In this document: piece by piece, positions 26,361 to 34,432 of the stretch
Layout: the number at the start of each line of letters is the position of its first letter
How positions within the stretch are numbered: the stretch's first letter is position 1
NCBI GenBank assembly: GCA_016209015.1
Contig: JACQWY010000012.1
Location: 16,462 to 80,461, forward strand
Length of the DNA stretch: 64,000 nt
Origin: Gammaproteobacteria bacterium
GTDB taxonomy: Bacteria; Pseudomonadota; Gammaproteobacteria; Ga0077536
Direction: 5' to 3'
Made by a program: the position numbers and the translations under genes
The notes under the pieces: generated by a model
Seen by the model: the letters and a program-made list of their open reading frames with translations, nothing else
What the model was told of the DNA's origin: nothing
Databases searched by the model: none

Positions 26361-26496
26361 GCCGGGCCCACATTGGCGCATGTGACGCGCCCACCGCGGC
26401 GCTGTCGGCTGTCCCGTGGCTCGTGTAGCATTCCTCGCGGGGGACGGCCGAGCACCCTCGAAAGGATGCGCCGTTGGATTTCCGGGTGAGGTCTGC

Positions 26497-27372
26497 ATGA
26501 GCACGAGTGCCGCGTGGTTCAGGCGGTGGACCGAATCGACATCGGGCCCGGGCTTCATTGCGGGCGCGTTCCTCGCGGTCGCCGCGATCGGCGGTCTGCA
26601 ATATCTCGTCGGTTACGAAATCCCCGTCTGGATCTTCTCGCTCTTCCCCATCGGCCTCGCCGCCTGGCACGGCGAACGCACCACGGTCTATCTCCTCGCG
26701 ACGAGTGCTGCGGGCGCGTGGTTCGCCGCGGATTTCACCAGCGGCCATCAGTATTCGGCGGCCGCGATCCCGGTCGGCAACGCCCTGCTGTACGGCGGCT
26801 GCTTCGCGATCTTCGGCCGCCTCGTGCAGGCGCTGCGCGCGAGCCTCGGTCGCGAGCGCCATCTCGCGCGCACCGATGCGCTGACCGGCCTGTCGGGCCG
26901 TCGCGCCTTCGAAGAGCAGCTCGAGCGCGATCTCGCGCACGCGCGGCGCTACGGGCGGCCGATCACGCTCGCCTACATGGATCTCGACGACTTCAAGGCA
27001 CTCAACGATTCGAACGGTCACGCCGAGGGCGATGCGCTGTTGCGCGAGGTCGGCCGCACGCTGAAGAACGTCACGCGCGGCACGGACATGGTCGCGCGCA
27101 TCGGCGGCGACGAATTCGCGTTGATCCTCCCGGAAACGGATCAGCAGGCCGCCGTCGAAATCCTCAATCGCCTGAAGCCCGCGCTGCGCCGTTCCTTCGA
27201 CGCGCGCAGCACGGGCGTCGGCTGCAGCATCGGTGCGGTCACGTTCCACGACGTGCCGCGCGGCGCGAGCGCCGCGCTCGATGCCGCGGACAAGCTCATG
27301 TACCGCGCGAAGCGCGAAGGCAAGAACAACACCGTCTTCAAGCTCGTCGAGCGCGAAGAGAGCGAAGCGTAA
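26497..27372 (+). CDS. Membrane diguanylate cyclase
   Basis: 291 aa. The start at ATG 26497 (MSTSAAWF) is chosen for GAGG upstream; an earlier in-frame start gives a poor N-terminus. About three or four membrane segments (20-38, 42-57, 62-80, 88-110) are followed by a GGDEF domain (125-290). The active-site motif GGDEF is intact at 203-207, and an inhibitory I-site RGTD (194-197) lies five residues before it. It should make c-di-GMP with product feedback inhibition. Placement right after pilY1 suggests a link between c-di-GMP and pilus-mediated surface behaviour. Confidence 0.92.
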   Translation: MSTSAAWFRRWTESTSGPGFIAGAFLAVAAIGGLQYLVGYEIPVWIFSLFPIGLAAWHGERTTVYLLATSAAGAWFAADFTSGHQYSAAAIPVGNALLYGGCFAIFGRLVQALRASLGRERHLARTDALTGLSGRRAFEEQLERDLAHARRYGRPITLAYMDLDDFKALNDSNGHAEGDALLREVGRTLKNVTRGTDMVARIGGDEFALILPETDQQAAVEILNRLKPALRRSFDARSTGVGCSIGAVTFHDVPRGASAALDAADKLMYRAKREGKNNTVFKLVEREESEA

Positions 27373-27383
27373 GGCCTGCCCGC

Positions 27384-27401
27384 GCTTGACCTCGGTCAAG
27401 C
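27384..27401. promoter_or_regulatory. FNR/ANR-type palindrome upstream of a small membrane protein
   Basis: GCTTGACCTCGGTCAAGC is a perfect 18-bp palindrome matching the FNR/ANR/DNR pattern TTGAY-N4-RTCAA. A reasonable -10 (TATGCT, 27431-27436) lies downstream, placing the box centre near -50 from the predicted start. The site could also be a short terminator for the cyclase gene, but no T-run follows it. Confidence 0.5.
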
Positions 27402-27470
27402 ACGGATTCGTGCCCGCGCCGCGCCGCGCGTATGCTCCCCGTGCAGTCGCTACGCTGTCGAGGTGCACCC

Positions 27471-27923
27471 ATGAACGTTCACGCCACCGCGACCGGGCCG
27501 GGCCCGGCCGATCCCGCGCTCTCCCTGCCGCGCTGGCTGTGGGAAGAGACGAAATTCCATCTCCTGCCCTGGGGCCCGCACGTCTGGCGCGCGAGCGCGG
27601 CGCGCGGTCTCGGCCTCGGCTTCGCCGTGCTCGTGACGCTCGCCTGGCTGCTCTCCGGCACGGGACATCTGGGACCGGCGGTCGTCACCGCGTGGTGGTG
27701 CGGCTGGAGCGTCTACGAGCTCGCCTGCCGCCGCGTGAATCTGCCGTGGATCAAGGAGGGCCCGTGGTGGCGGCGCGATTTCCGCCGCGCTTCGCTCGCC
27801 GACCTCGCGGCGTATGTCGCGACGAAGAATCTGCTCGTCGGCGTCGTGTTGTTCTCCGCGCTGAGCTCGCTCGGCGTGCTGAAGTGGCTCGGCGAGCAGC
27901 CGACGCTCGCCTGGCTGCACTGA
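27471..27923 (+). CDS. Small membrane protein of unknown function
   Basis: 150 aa, ATG preceded by GAGG. A polar N-terminus rich in Trp/Pro (RWLWEETKFHLLPWGPHVW) leads to hydrophobic segments at about 48-63, 68-83 and 120-138. A conserved-looking motif (RRVNLPWIKEGPWWRRDF) lies between segments 2 and 3. I do not recognise a family. The FNR-like palindrome upstream suggests induction at low oxygen, which would be a useful lead to function. Confidence 0.65.
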   Translation: MNVHATATGPGPADPALSLPRWLWEETKFHLLPWGPHVWRASAARGLGLGFAVLVTLAWLLSGTGHLGPAVVTAWWCGWSVYELACRRVNLPWIKEGPWWRRDFRRASLADLAAYVATKNLLVGVVLFSALSSLGVLKWLGEQPTLAWLH

Positions 27924-27999
27924 GCGGGAGGCAGCGCCGCGCATCCTCGACGTAGAATGGCGTCTTTCGTCATTCCGCAACCAACGAGGGGGATTGCCA

Positions 28000-28791
28000 G
28001 TGAGCTTGATTCGGTTCGAGGTCGTGGACGGCGTCGCGACGCTGACGCTCGATTATCCGCAGCGCAAGAATGCGCTCAGCACCGAGATGCGCGTGGGGAT
28101 CGTCGCCGCGATCGAGCGCATCAGGGCCGACCCTGACATCGGTGCCGTGGTGCTCACCGGCGCCGGTGGCGATTTTTCGGCAGGCGGCGACATCTCGGCG
28201 ATGCACGAGCTGACGCCGAGCTCCGTGCGTCAGCGCCTGCTCGACGCGCATCGCTGGCTCGAGCAGCTCATGAACCTCGATCGCCCGGTGATCGCCGCGG
28301 TCGACGGCGCGGCGTTCGGCGCCGGCTTCGGCCTCGCGCTCGCCGCGGACTTCGTGCTCGCCTCCGATCGCGCGCGCTTCTGCATGGCGTTCGCCCGCAT
28401 CGGGCTCGCGCCGGATTTCGGCGTCTTCTACACCCTGCCGCGCGTCGTCGGTCTGCAGCGCGCGAAGGAGATCATCTACTCGGCGCGCGAGATCACGGCG
28501 AACGAGGCGAAAGCGCTCGGCCTCGTGCTCGAAGTCGTGCCGGTCGAACGCCTGCTGCCGCGCGCCCGGGAAATCGCGCGCGGCCTCGCGCAGGGCTCGC
28601 AGGTCGCGTTCGGACTGACGAAGCGCATCCTGAACCGCGCGTTCGAGACGGATCCCTCGACGCTCTTCGAGCTCGAGGCGGACGCGCAGGGCGTCGCGAT
28701 GTCGACGGATTATTTTCGCGAGGCGATTGCGCGCTTCGGACGCAAGGAGCCGCCGCTGCTGCACTGGCCCGCGGCGCCCACGGAGGACTGA
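28000..28791 (+). CDS. PaaG-like enoyl-CoA hydratase/isomerase
   Basis: 263 aa from a GTG at 28000 with GAGGGGG 7 bp upstream. Crotonase fold with the oxyanion-hole segment GGDFSAGGDISAM. The two catalytic glutamates of enoyl-CoA hydratase are replaced (Gly111 in GAGFGLALAADF and Ala132 in AFARIGLAPDFG), while Asp139 in LAPD matches the catalytic Asp of PaaG-type isomerases. It is therefore more likely an isomerase, such as a delta-3/delta-2-enoyl-CoA or ring-epoxide isomerase, than a simple hydratase. The FCD regulator gene converges on it 6 bp away. Confidence 0.85.
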   Translation: MSLIRFEVVDGVATLTLDYPQRKNALSTEMRVGIVAAIERIRADPDIGAVVLTGAGGDFSAGGDISAMHELTPSSVRQRLLDAHRWLEQLMNLDRPVIAAVDGAAFGAGFGLALAADFVLASDRARFCMAFARIGLAPDFGVFYTLPRVVGLQRAKEIIYSAREITANEAKALGLVLEVVPVERLLPRAREIARGLAQGSQVAFGLTKRILNRAFETDPSTLFELEADAQGVAMSTDYFREAIARFGRKEPPLLHWPAAPTED

Positions 28792-28797
28792 GCGCGC

Positions 28798-29502
28798 TCA
28801 GGCGGCGAAGAGATTCGCCTGCACGTCGCGCAGGTGCGCCTCGATCGCCGTGCGTGCGCCCGCGGCGTCGCGCTCGCGGAGCCTGGCCACGATCTCGCGG
28901 TGCTGCTGCTCGTAAGCGGCACGGCGCTCCGGCGTCAGCGCCTGGTGCTTCAGGCGTCCCCATTCGCCGTTGTCACGGACCTCGGTCATGAGCTTCAAGG
29001 TCGCGGCGATGAACGCGTTGTGCGTGGCGTTCGACAGCGCCTCGTGCAGCGCGCCGTCCCAGTATTCGAATTCCTCGAAGCTCTCCGCGCGCTCGGCTTC
29101 CGCGAGACAGTGCTGCAGGCGCTCGAAGTCCGCGAGCGTCGCGTGGCGGACGATCAATGACGGCAGTTGCGGCTCGATGAGGAGGCGCGCGGCCATGAGC
29201 TCCGCCGGGCTCACGTGCGTGACCGCGGCGCGGCGCTGCTGCTCGGCGCGGCTCGACGGCGGCAGCGCCGCGACGTAGGTGCCGCTGCCCGGTGCCCGCC
29301 GCAGCACGCCGGCCGCGATGAAGCGCTCGATCACGCGACGTACCGTGCCACGGGAGACCGCGAACGTCACGCTCAGCTCGCGCTCTGACGGCAGTTTCGC
29401 GCCGGGGCCCCAGCGGCCGTCGTCGAGGTTCTGCATGAGATGGCGCGACAGCGCTTCGCCGTGCGCGCTGCGCGGGGTCTTCACGACGAGGGGTTCGTTC
29501 AT
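28798..29502 (-). CDS. GntR-family (FCD/FadR-type) transcription regulator
   Basis: 234 aa. The start at 29502 (MNEPLVVK) has AGGAG five bases upstream. An N-terminal GntR winged helix (about 15-80; GAKLPSERELSVTFAVSRGTVRR) is followed by an all-helical FCD domain with the usual metal-binding pattern of acidic/His residues (YWDGALHEALSN, EQQHREIV, IEAHLRDV). Such regulators repress genes for sugar-acid or aromatic catabolism and release DNA on binding the substrate. It is divergent from the Rieske remnant and FAH operon, its most likely target, with palindromes in between. Confidence 0.9.
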   Translation of the reverse strand: MNEPLVVKTPRSAHGEALSRHLMQNLDDGRWGPGAKLPSERELSVTFAVSRGTVRRVIERFIAAGVLRRAPGSGTYVAALPPSSRAEQQRRAAVTHVSPAELMAARLLIEPQLPSLIVRHATLADFERLQHCLAEAERAESFEEFEYWDGALHEALSNATHNAFIAATLKLMTEVRDNGEWGRLKHQALTPERRAAYEQQHREIVARLRERDAAGARTAIEAHLRDVQANLFAA

Positions 29503-29561
29503 TCGGGCTCCTTGCGCGGGCGGGAACCGCGCTGGTCGCACCGCGCGAGGCCCGAGGCGTG

Positions 29562-29606
29562 ACCAATTGGTTCCGTTATCATGCGGAAGTGGTCTTGTCC
29601 GGTCAA
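29562..29606. promoter_or_regulatory. Candidate operators for the FCD regulator and a -10 element
   Basis: Two inverted repeats lie in the divergent gap: ACCAATTGGT (29562-29571, perfect) and TTGTCCGGTCAA (29595-29606, 10 of 12 symmetric). A -10-like TATCAT (29577-29582) lies between them, so a bound repressor would block it. The first palindrome is loosely reminiscent of VanR-type operators built on ATTGG/CCAAT halves. The assignment is inference. Confidence 0.45.
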
Positions 29607-29639
29607 CCGCTTCGTCTCTAGAATCAGCGCCGCCGCCCC

Positions 29640-29945
29640 GTGGCCCGTTCAGGAGCGCCCAATGTCCGCCTCTTCGGGCCGCGCTCGCATCACGACGGGT
29701 GGATCATCGCGCGCGACCACGGGCTCGATACGGCGGCCGAGGTCTGGATGCGCGCAGTCATCGCCGCCGGCTTTGCCGAGGACGAGATGATCCTCGAAGC
29801 AATCCAGCGCCGGCGCGACGCAGCGGGTCCGGACGACTCGCAGATCGAAATCAGCGTCGCGGCGGATCGCGCCGGACGGCAGGCCCGGCGTCCGGCCCGG
29901 GCGCTCATCGAGCGTGAACGCGCGCGGCGCGCACCAGGAGCAGAC
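29640..29945 (+). pseudogene. Remnant of a Rieske aromatic-ring oxygenase (C-terminal piece)
   Basis: The frame running into the FAH gene translates as the C-terminal end of a VanA-like Rieske oxygenase: IIARDHGLDTA, then FAEDEMILEAIQRRRD, then ADRAGRQARRPARALIERE. The Rieske cluster and most of the iron-binding domain are absent. A well-placed AGGAG and ATG (29662) open a different frame that soon ends, as if the gene start had been joined to its C-terminus by a large internal deletion with a frame change. The remnant has no stop of its own before the FAH start. Its place downstream of candidate operators suggests that the regulator once controlled this oxygenase. Confidence 0.65.
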
Positions 29946-30821
29946 ATGAAGCTCGCCTGTTTCGAGCACGGCAACCGCATCCGCGTCGGTCTCGTCGCCG
30001 CGGACGGTGCCTCCATCCAGCCGATCGCGACGGCGGAGAACGGCGGCGATCCGATGATCGCCGTCATCGCGGCACAGCTCGCGGGCGGCGCGCCGCAACC
30101 CGAGGGCGCGGCCCTCGCGATGACCGAGGTGCGCCTGCGCGCCCCGATCACCCGCCCGAGCAAGAACGTGCTCTGCGTCGGCAAGAACTATCGCGCGCAT
30201 GCCGCGGAGTTCACGAAGAGCGGCTACGATTCCTCCGCGCGCGATGCGTGCGACGCCGTGCCCGAAGTGCCGATCGTCTTCACGAAGGCGCCGTGCACGA
30301 TGACGGGCGCGCACGACGCCGTCGTCGTGCCCTGGGAGCTCACGCGCGAAATCGACTACGAGGGCGAGCTCGGCGTCGTCATCGGCCGTCCGGGCCGCGC
30401 GATCCGCCGCGGGGACGCCTACGATCACGTCTTCGGCTACACGGTGATCAACGACGTCACCGCGCGCGATCTGCAGGCCCGCCACAAGCAGTGGCTGCTC
30501 GGCAAGTCGATCGACACGTTCTGCCCGATCGGCCCCTGGATCGTCAGCGCCGAGGAGCTCGATCCCGCGAATCTCGAGCTCTCCTGCTGGGTCAATGGCG
30601 AGCTGCGCCAGCAGGCGAACACGCGCGATCTGATCTTCGACATCCCGACGCTCGTCGCGACGCTCTCGGCGAGCATGACGCTCGAGACGGGCGACATCAT
30701 CGCGACCGGCACGCCGGCCGGCGTCGGCATCGGTTTCGACCCGCCGCGCTTCCTCACGCGCGGCGACGTCGTGCGCGTCGCGATCTCGCACGTCGGCGCG
30801 ATCTGCAACACCATCACCTGA
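29946..30821 (+). CDS. Fumarylacetoacetate hydrolase (FAH) family protein
   Basis: 291 aa; ATG 29946 has AGGAG six bases upstream. Small N-terminal domain (1-70), then the FAH fold: NVLCVGKNYRAHAAEF, the metal-binding Glu residues in DYEGELGVVIGR, the Asp in NDVTARDLQ, and SIDTFCPIGPW and TGTPAGVGIG segments. Members hydrolyse or isomerise 2,4-dioxo and 2-hydroxymuconate-type products of aromatic ring cleavage, or act as ureidoglycolate lyase-like enzymes. With the Rieske remnant upstream and an enol-lactonase-like hydrolase downstream, a late step of aromatic catabolism is likely. Confidence 0.9.
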   Translation: MKLACFEHGNRIRVGLVAADGASIQPIATAENGGDPMIAVIAAQLAGGAPQPEGAALAMTEVRLRAPITRPSKNVLCVGKNYRAHAAEFTKSGYDSSARDACDAVPEVPIVFTKAPCTMTGAHDAVVVPWELTREIDYEGELGVVIGRPGRAIRRGDAYDHVFGYTVINDVTARDLQARHKQWLLGKSIDTFCPIGPWIVSAEELDPANLELSCWVNGELRQQANTRDLIFDIPTLVATLSASMTLETGDIIATGTPAGVGIGFDPPRFLTRGDVVRVAISHVGAICNTIT

Positions 30822-30837
30822 AGGCGGGACCCTCGAC

Positions 30838-31611
30838 ATGCAATGTGAAGTGAACGGTGAGACCTGGGCCTGCGACGTCGCCGGTGAAGGCGAGGCGTTG
30901 CTCCTCGTGCACGGCCTCGGCGGCACGGCGAACTCCTGGGCGCCGGTGAGCGCCGCGTTCGCGAACCGCTTCCGGATCGTGACGCCCGATCTCCCCGGTG
31001 CCGGCCGCACCGCGCACGGCGTGGCGCTGTCCGTGCCCGGGCTCGCGGCCGATCTCCTCGCGTTGCTCGACGCGCTCGGTATCGGCCGGGCGCGCGTCGC
31101 CGGCCATTCCATGGGCAGCCTCGTCGCGCTCCATCTCGCGATGCTCGCGCCGGACCGGGTTCGGGATCTCGTCCTGCTCGGCCCGATAGCCGAACCGCCG
31201 GACGCCGCGCGCACCGCGCTCACGGCGCGTGCCGGGCTCGCGCGCAGCGCCGGCATGGCGCCGATCGCCGAGACGATCTGCGAGCGCGGCCTGTCGCGCG
31301 AGACGCGTGCGGAGCGCCCGCTCGTCACGGGCTTCGTGCGCGAGCTGCTCCAGCGCCAGGACGCGGAAGGCTATGCGCTGAACTGCCTCGCGCTCGCGAC
31401 GGCGCCGGGCGCGGAGCCGGCGCGCGTGACGTGCCCCGTGCTGCTCGTGAGCGGCGACGACGACGGGACGTCGCCGCCGGCGGGCGTCGCGGCGCTCGCA
31501 GCCGCCCTGCCGGCGGCGCGCCGCGTGAGCCTGCCGGGCTGCGGCCATTGGACGGCGCTCGAGAAGCCGGCCGAGACCGTCGCCGCGATGCGCGCGTTCT
31601 ACGGCGCATGA
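30838..31611 (+). CDS. Alpha/beta hydrolase (3-oxoadipate enol-lactonase-like)
   Basis: 257 aa. Oxyanion region LLLVHGLGGTANSW, nucleophile elbow GHSMG, acidic residue in LLVSGDDDGTSP and catalytic His in LPGCGHWTALEKP: the full triad is present. The overall length and the pattern TPDLPGAGRT resemble PcaD-type enol-lactonases and other small carboxylesterases. It lies 16 bp after the FAH gene and overlaps the next gene as ATGA, so it is part of the same catabolic operon. Confidence 0.88.
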   Translation: MQCEVNGETWACDVAGEGEALLLVHGLGGTANSWAPVSAAFANRFRIVTPDLPGAGRTAHGVALSVPGLAADLLALLDALGIGRARVAGHSMGSLVALHLAMLAPDRVRDLVLLGPIAEPPDAARTALTARAGLARSAGMAPIAETICERGLSRETRAERPLVTGFVRELLQRQDAEGYALNCLALATAPGAEPARVTCPVLLVSGDDDGTSPPAGVAALAAALPAARRVSLPGCGHWTALEKPAETVAAMRAFYGA

Positions 31612-31988
31612 ACGAGGCCCCGCCGCGGCTCTTCGTCTGCGGCAGTTGCGGGCTCGCGCCGCGGGAGCGCGGCGGCGCGATGCGCTCGCCGTTCACCGCG
31701 GCGGTGGCCGCGGCGATCGCCGGCACGGGACTCGAGCTCAGGGAAGTCGCGTGTCTGAACGGCTGCCTGCATCCCTGCAACGCGGCGCTGCGCGCCCCGG
31801 CGCGCGCGACGTTGCGCTTCAGCGCGCTCGGGCCGGACGACGTCGCGGCTCTGCTCGCGTTCGCGCAGGACTACTGGCGGGCGGCGCCCGGCACGGAGGC
31901 GGCGCTTGCGCTGCCGGCAGAGCTCGCCGCACGACGCGCGATGACGACGCCGCCGCTCGGGGCGGCGCGTCCGGTGAGGAGGCGATGA
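31608..31988 (+). CDS. DUF1636-like Cys-rich metal-binding protein
   Basis: 126 aa, start fixed by the ATGA overlap. Cys11 and Cys14 (VCGSCG) and Cys49, Cys53 and Cys57 (ACLNGCLHPCN) form a pattern like thioredoxin-fold [2Fe-2S] ferredoxins and DUF1636 proteins. It could carry electrons for an oxygenase, which would fit the Rieske remnant upstream, but this is inference. The Arg-rich C-terminus is short and probably disordered. Confidence 0.75.
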   Translation: MNEAPPRLFVCGSCGLAPRERGGAMRSPFTAAVAAAIAGTGLELREVACLNGCLHPCNAALRAPARATLRFSALGPDDVAALLAFAQDYWRAAPGTEAALALPAELAARRAMTTPPLGAARPVRRR

Positions 31989-32016
31989 ACGGCGCGGGAT
32001 CGCGCCGGCGAAATAC

Positions 32017-32060
32017 AGGAAGCTCTGAATAAGCCCATCCGGGACTTTTCGGAGCGTCCT
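32017..32060. repeat. Modular hairpin repeat, single-hairpin form (copy d)
   Basis: 44 bp, 29 bp after the DUF1636 stop. It reads AGGAAGCTCTGAATAAGCCC / ATCC / GGGACTTTTCGGAGCGTCCT, the same orientation and form as the copy at 18091. It separates this operon from the amidohydrolase gene and may act as a 3' end hairpin. Confidence 0.75.
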
Positions 32061-32098
32061 GCAACGACCACGGGGGCCGCGCGGCCCGGGAGGATGGC

Positions 32099-33397
32099 AT
32101 GGGCACGACTCTGTTCACGAACGTCAGGATCTTCGAAGGCACGAAGCCGAAGCTCGAAGCGGGCGAGGTGCTGATCGAGGGCAACCGCATCAGGAAGGTC
32201 GCGACGGGCCAGGGCGGCCGGATCTCGCCGGACGGCGTGGGCGAGGTGATCGACGCCGGCGGCGCGACGCTCATGCCGGGACTCGTCAACACGCACTGTC
32301 ACTTCACCTACAACAACGCGACGAGCCTCGCCGACATCACCTCGCTGCCGGTCGAGGAGAACCTGCTCTGCGCGATCAAGAACGTCGAGAAATACCTCGA
32401 CTACGGCTTCACGGCCGCCGTCGGCATGGCGTCCGCGAAACCGCGGCTCGAGGTGGTCGTGCGCAATGCCGTCGAGCGCGGGGACTTCCCGGGGCCGCGC
32501 CTGCGCGCCTGCACGCCGGAATATACGGTGAGCGGCGGCGTCGGCGACGATTCGCGCCTCGATCTCTACATCCCGTCCATCGGCATCGTGCTCGACGGCC
32601 CGGATGCGTTCCGCAAGTCGATCCGCGAGCTCGTCCGCGAAGGCGTGGACATCGTGAAGTTCAACAACTCGGGCGACAGCTTCACGTTCGGGCGCCTGCC
32701 CGCGCACGTCAACCCGATGACCGAGGAGGAGGTGCGCGCGATCTGCGAGACGACGCTGAACCTCGGCAAGCGCATCGGCGCGCACGCCCATGCCGATTCC
32801 GGCGTCCGGCAATGCATGAAGTACGGCGTGGAGTTCATCAACCACGCGACTTACGCGAGCGATGCGACGATAGCCATGCTCGCGAAGCGCGCCGACAGGC
32901 ACTGGGTCGTGCCGGCGATCGCCGCACGCTACAACACGACTTACGAGGCGGGGGACTGGGGCATCACCGAAGAGGTGGCGACGAATATCGGCAACAAGCG
33001 CGAGCTCGAGGAAGGCGCGAAGACGATGGCGAAGATGCACGCCGCCGGCATCAAGGTGCTGCCGTTCGGCGATTACGGCTTCGCGTGGCTGCCGATCGGT
33101 CAGGACTGCCGCGATCTCGAGCACTGCGTGAATCTCTTCGGGATGAAGCCCTGGGAAGCGCTGCGCGCGGCGACCGCATACGGCGGCGAGGCCTGGGCGG
33201 GGCAGGGCGGCGAACTGCTCGGCCGGATCAAGACGGGTTATCTCGCGGATCTCCTCATCGTCGACGGCGATCCGCTCGCGGATCTGACGATCCTGCAGGA
33301 CCGCCGGCGCATCACCGCGGTGATGAAGGACGGCCGTTTCCATCGCCGCCCGGAACGTTTCGCGGCGGCGGCGAAGCGCGGCAAGGCCGCGGCCTGA
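32099..33397 (+). CDS. Amidohydrolase-family metal hydrolase
   Basis: 432 aa, GGGAGG before ATG. Composite fold: N-terminal beta strands (LFTNVRIFEGTKPK), metal motif NTHCHF with the HxH pair, a Lys in DIVKFNNSG, His residues in GAHAHADSG and INHATYASD, and an Asp in LPFGDYGFAW. The C-terminal strand TGYLADLLIVDGDPLADLT is typical of imidazolonepropionase/prolidase-like amidohydrolases. It probably hydrolyses a cyclic amide or peptide-like bond; the substrate is unknown. It follows the hairpin repeat and may have its own promoter. Confidence 0.88.
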   Translation: MGTTLFTNVRIFEGTKPKLEAGEVLIEGNRIRKVATGQGGRISPDGVGEVIDAGGATLMPGLVNTHCHFTYNNATSLADITSLPVEENLLCAIKNVEKYLDYGFTAAVGMASAKPRLEVVVRNAVERGDFPGPRLRACTPEYTVSGGVGDDSRLDLYIPSIGIVLDGPDAFRKSIRELVREGVDIVKFNNSGDSFTFGRLPAHVNPMTEEEVRAICETTLNLGKRIGAHAHADSGVRQCMKYGVEFINHATYASDATIAMLAKRADRHWVVPAIAARYNTTYEAGDWGITEEVATNIGNKRELEEGAKTMAKMHAAGIKVLPFGDYGFAWLPIGQDCRDLEHCVNLFGMKPWEALRAATAYGGEAWAGQGGELLGRIKTGYLADLLIVDGDPLADLTILQDRRRITAVMKDGRFHRRPERFAAAAKRGKAAA

Positions 33398-33406
33398 AGC
33401 CTGATC

Positions 33407-34054
33407 TCAGCCCGGTTTCGCGGGGCCGCCGGCTTTCGAGCGCTTGTCGACGAAGCGGTTCGCGGCGGCCAGCAGGTCGAGCGAGCCCGAGGCGTCGATG
33501 ATCTGCTCGGCGGCGGCTTCGAGCGTGATGCGGCGGCTGCGCGCGAAATAGCGCAGCAGCCGGCCCGCGTCGGTGTCGGTGAGGTGGAAGCGCTCCATGA
33601 TCATGCCCGTCGCGACGTGGACGCCGCGCTTCTCCTCGGGATTCGCGGCCAGACGGGCGACCGCGCCGGCCAGCCGCTTCATTTCGGTGGCGCGGGCGAT
33701 CGCGGTCTCTATCGTGGGCAGGATGCCTTCGGCGAGCGCAGGCTTCAGCACGAAGCCCACGGCGCCCGCGGCGACGGCGGCTTGCACGACCGGCGCGGAG
33801 GTATCGGCGGTCAACAGCGCGAACGGAATGCCGTGGCTCTGCAGGAGTCGCCCCCCGAGCTCGGTCCCGTAGCCATCGGGCAGCCGATAATCGATGAGCG
33901 CGAGATCGCAGGGGCGGACGCAGTCGACGGCCGCCGTCCTGGCCTCGGCCACGGAATGCGCGAGCGTCACCGTCACGTCGCGATCTTCCAATTGCTCTTT
34001 CAGGCTGGCAGCCGCCACGTGGTCGTCCTCGACCAGCAGTATCGAACGCGTCAT
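33407..34054 (-). CDS. ANTAR-domain response regulator
   Basis: 215 aa from ATG 34054, preceded by AAGGTGAG; an earlier in-frame ATG at 34075 is possible. The receiver domain has VEDD and phospho-acceptor Asp55 in LALIDYRLPDG, plus a Lys in FVLKPA. A coiled linker leads to an ANTAR RNA-binding domain (about 135-205; IMERFHLTDTDAGRLLRYFARS). ANTAR proteins bind paired hexaloop hairpins in leader RNAs and prevent termination. No partner kinase is adjacent. It is divergent from the GGDEF/EAL gene and converges on the amidohydrolase gene. Confidence 0.88.
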   Translation of the reverse strand: MTRSILLVEDDHVAAASLKEQLEDRDVTVTLAHSVAEARTAAVDCVRPCDLALIDYRLPDGYGTELGGRLLQSHGIPFALLTADTSAPVVQAAVAAGAVGFVLKPALAEGILPTIETAIARATEMKRLAGAVARLAANPEEKRGVHVATGMIMERFHLTDTDAGRLLRYFARSRRITLEAAAEQIIDASGSLDLLAAANRFVDKRSKAGGPAKPG

Positions 34055-34432
34055 TCGAGTCTCACCTTTTTCCATTGTCGAATCGGGAACCGCCCGGGCA
34101 CGCGGCAGCCTCCCCGAGTACGCCTCCGTTCGCGGCCGAGCCGCATACTACCCCGACGATACGCCGCCGGTGGGAAGCGGTCATGACCGTTGGCGAGCAG
34201 GCAGGGTGCGGGCGACTGCCGCAGCCTGCGCCTGCTCCGGTCTCAAGATTCCCGCCCCGTCGAACGCTAAACCTTACCCGCTTGGCCTCTTCCCGCAGCG
34301 GGACCCGGGGCCCCCACGAGTGCCCCGCCCATGAATCGCCCGGCGCGTTGCCCACCTCAGGCGCCGGCGCGGCCGATCTCCGGGATCAGGATAAACCCTA
34401 CGGACGAAAGTTCCGAGGGACGAGGGGTGCGC
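34055..34432. promoter_or_regulatory. Divergent intergenic region, ANTAR regulator / GGDEF-EAL gene
   Basis: 378 bp. It holds a perfect 12-bp palindrome CGGTCATGACCG at 34178-34189 that could be an operator. GAGGGG before ATG 34433 supports that start. No tandem hexaloop hairpins typical of ANTAR targets were recognised by eye. Confidence 0.4.

Noticed and set aside
20436..26558. 2040-codon open frame on the minus strand opposite pilY1
   Set aside because: Low-complexity Arg/Val/Asp/His-rich translation with no domain; an artefact of high GC codon bias in the true plus-strand pilin genes.
27384..27401. A terminator for the diguanylate cyclase gene
   Set aside because: The 18-bp palindrome has only a 2-base centre and no T-run; an FNR-type box fits better.
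29640..30821. A longer FAH protein starting at GTG 29640
   Set aside because: The first 100 residues match an oxygenase tail, not an FAH N-terminus, and ATG 29946 has a good ribosome binding site.
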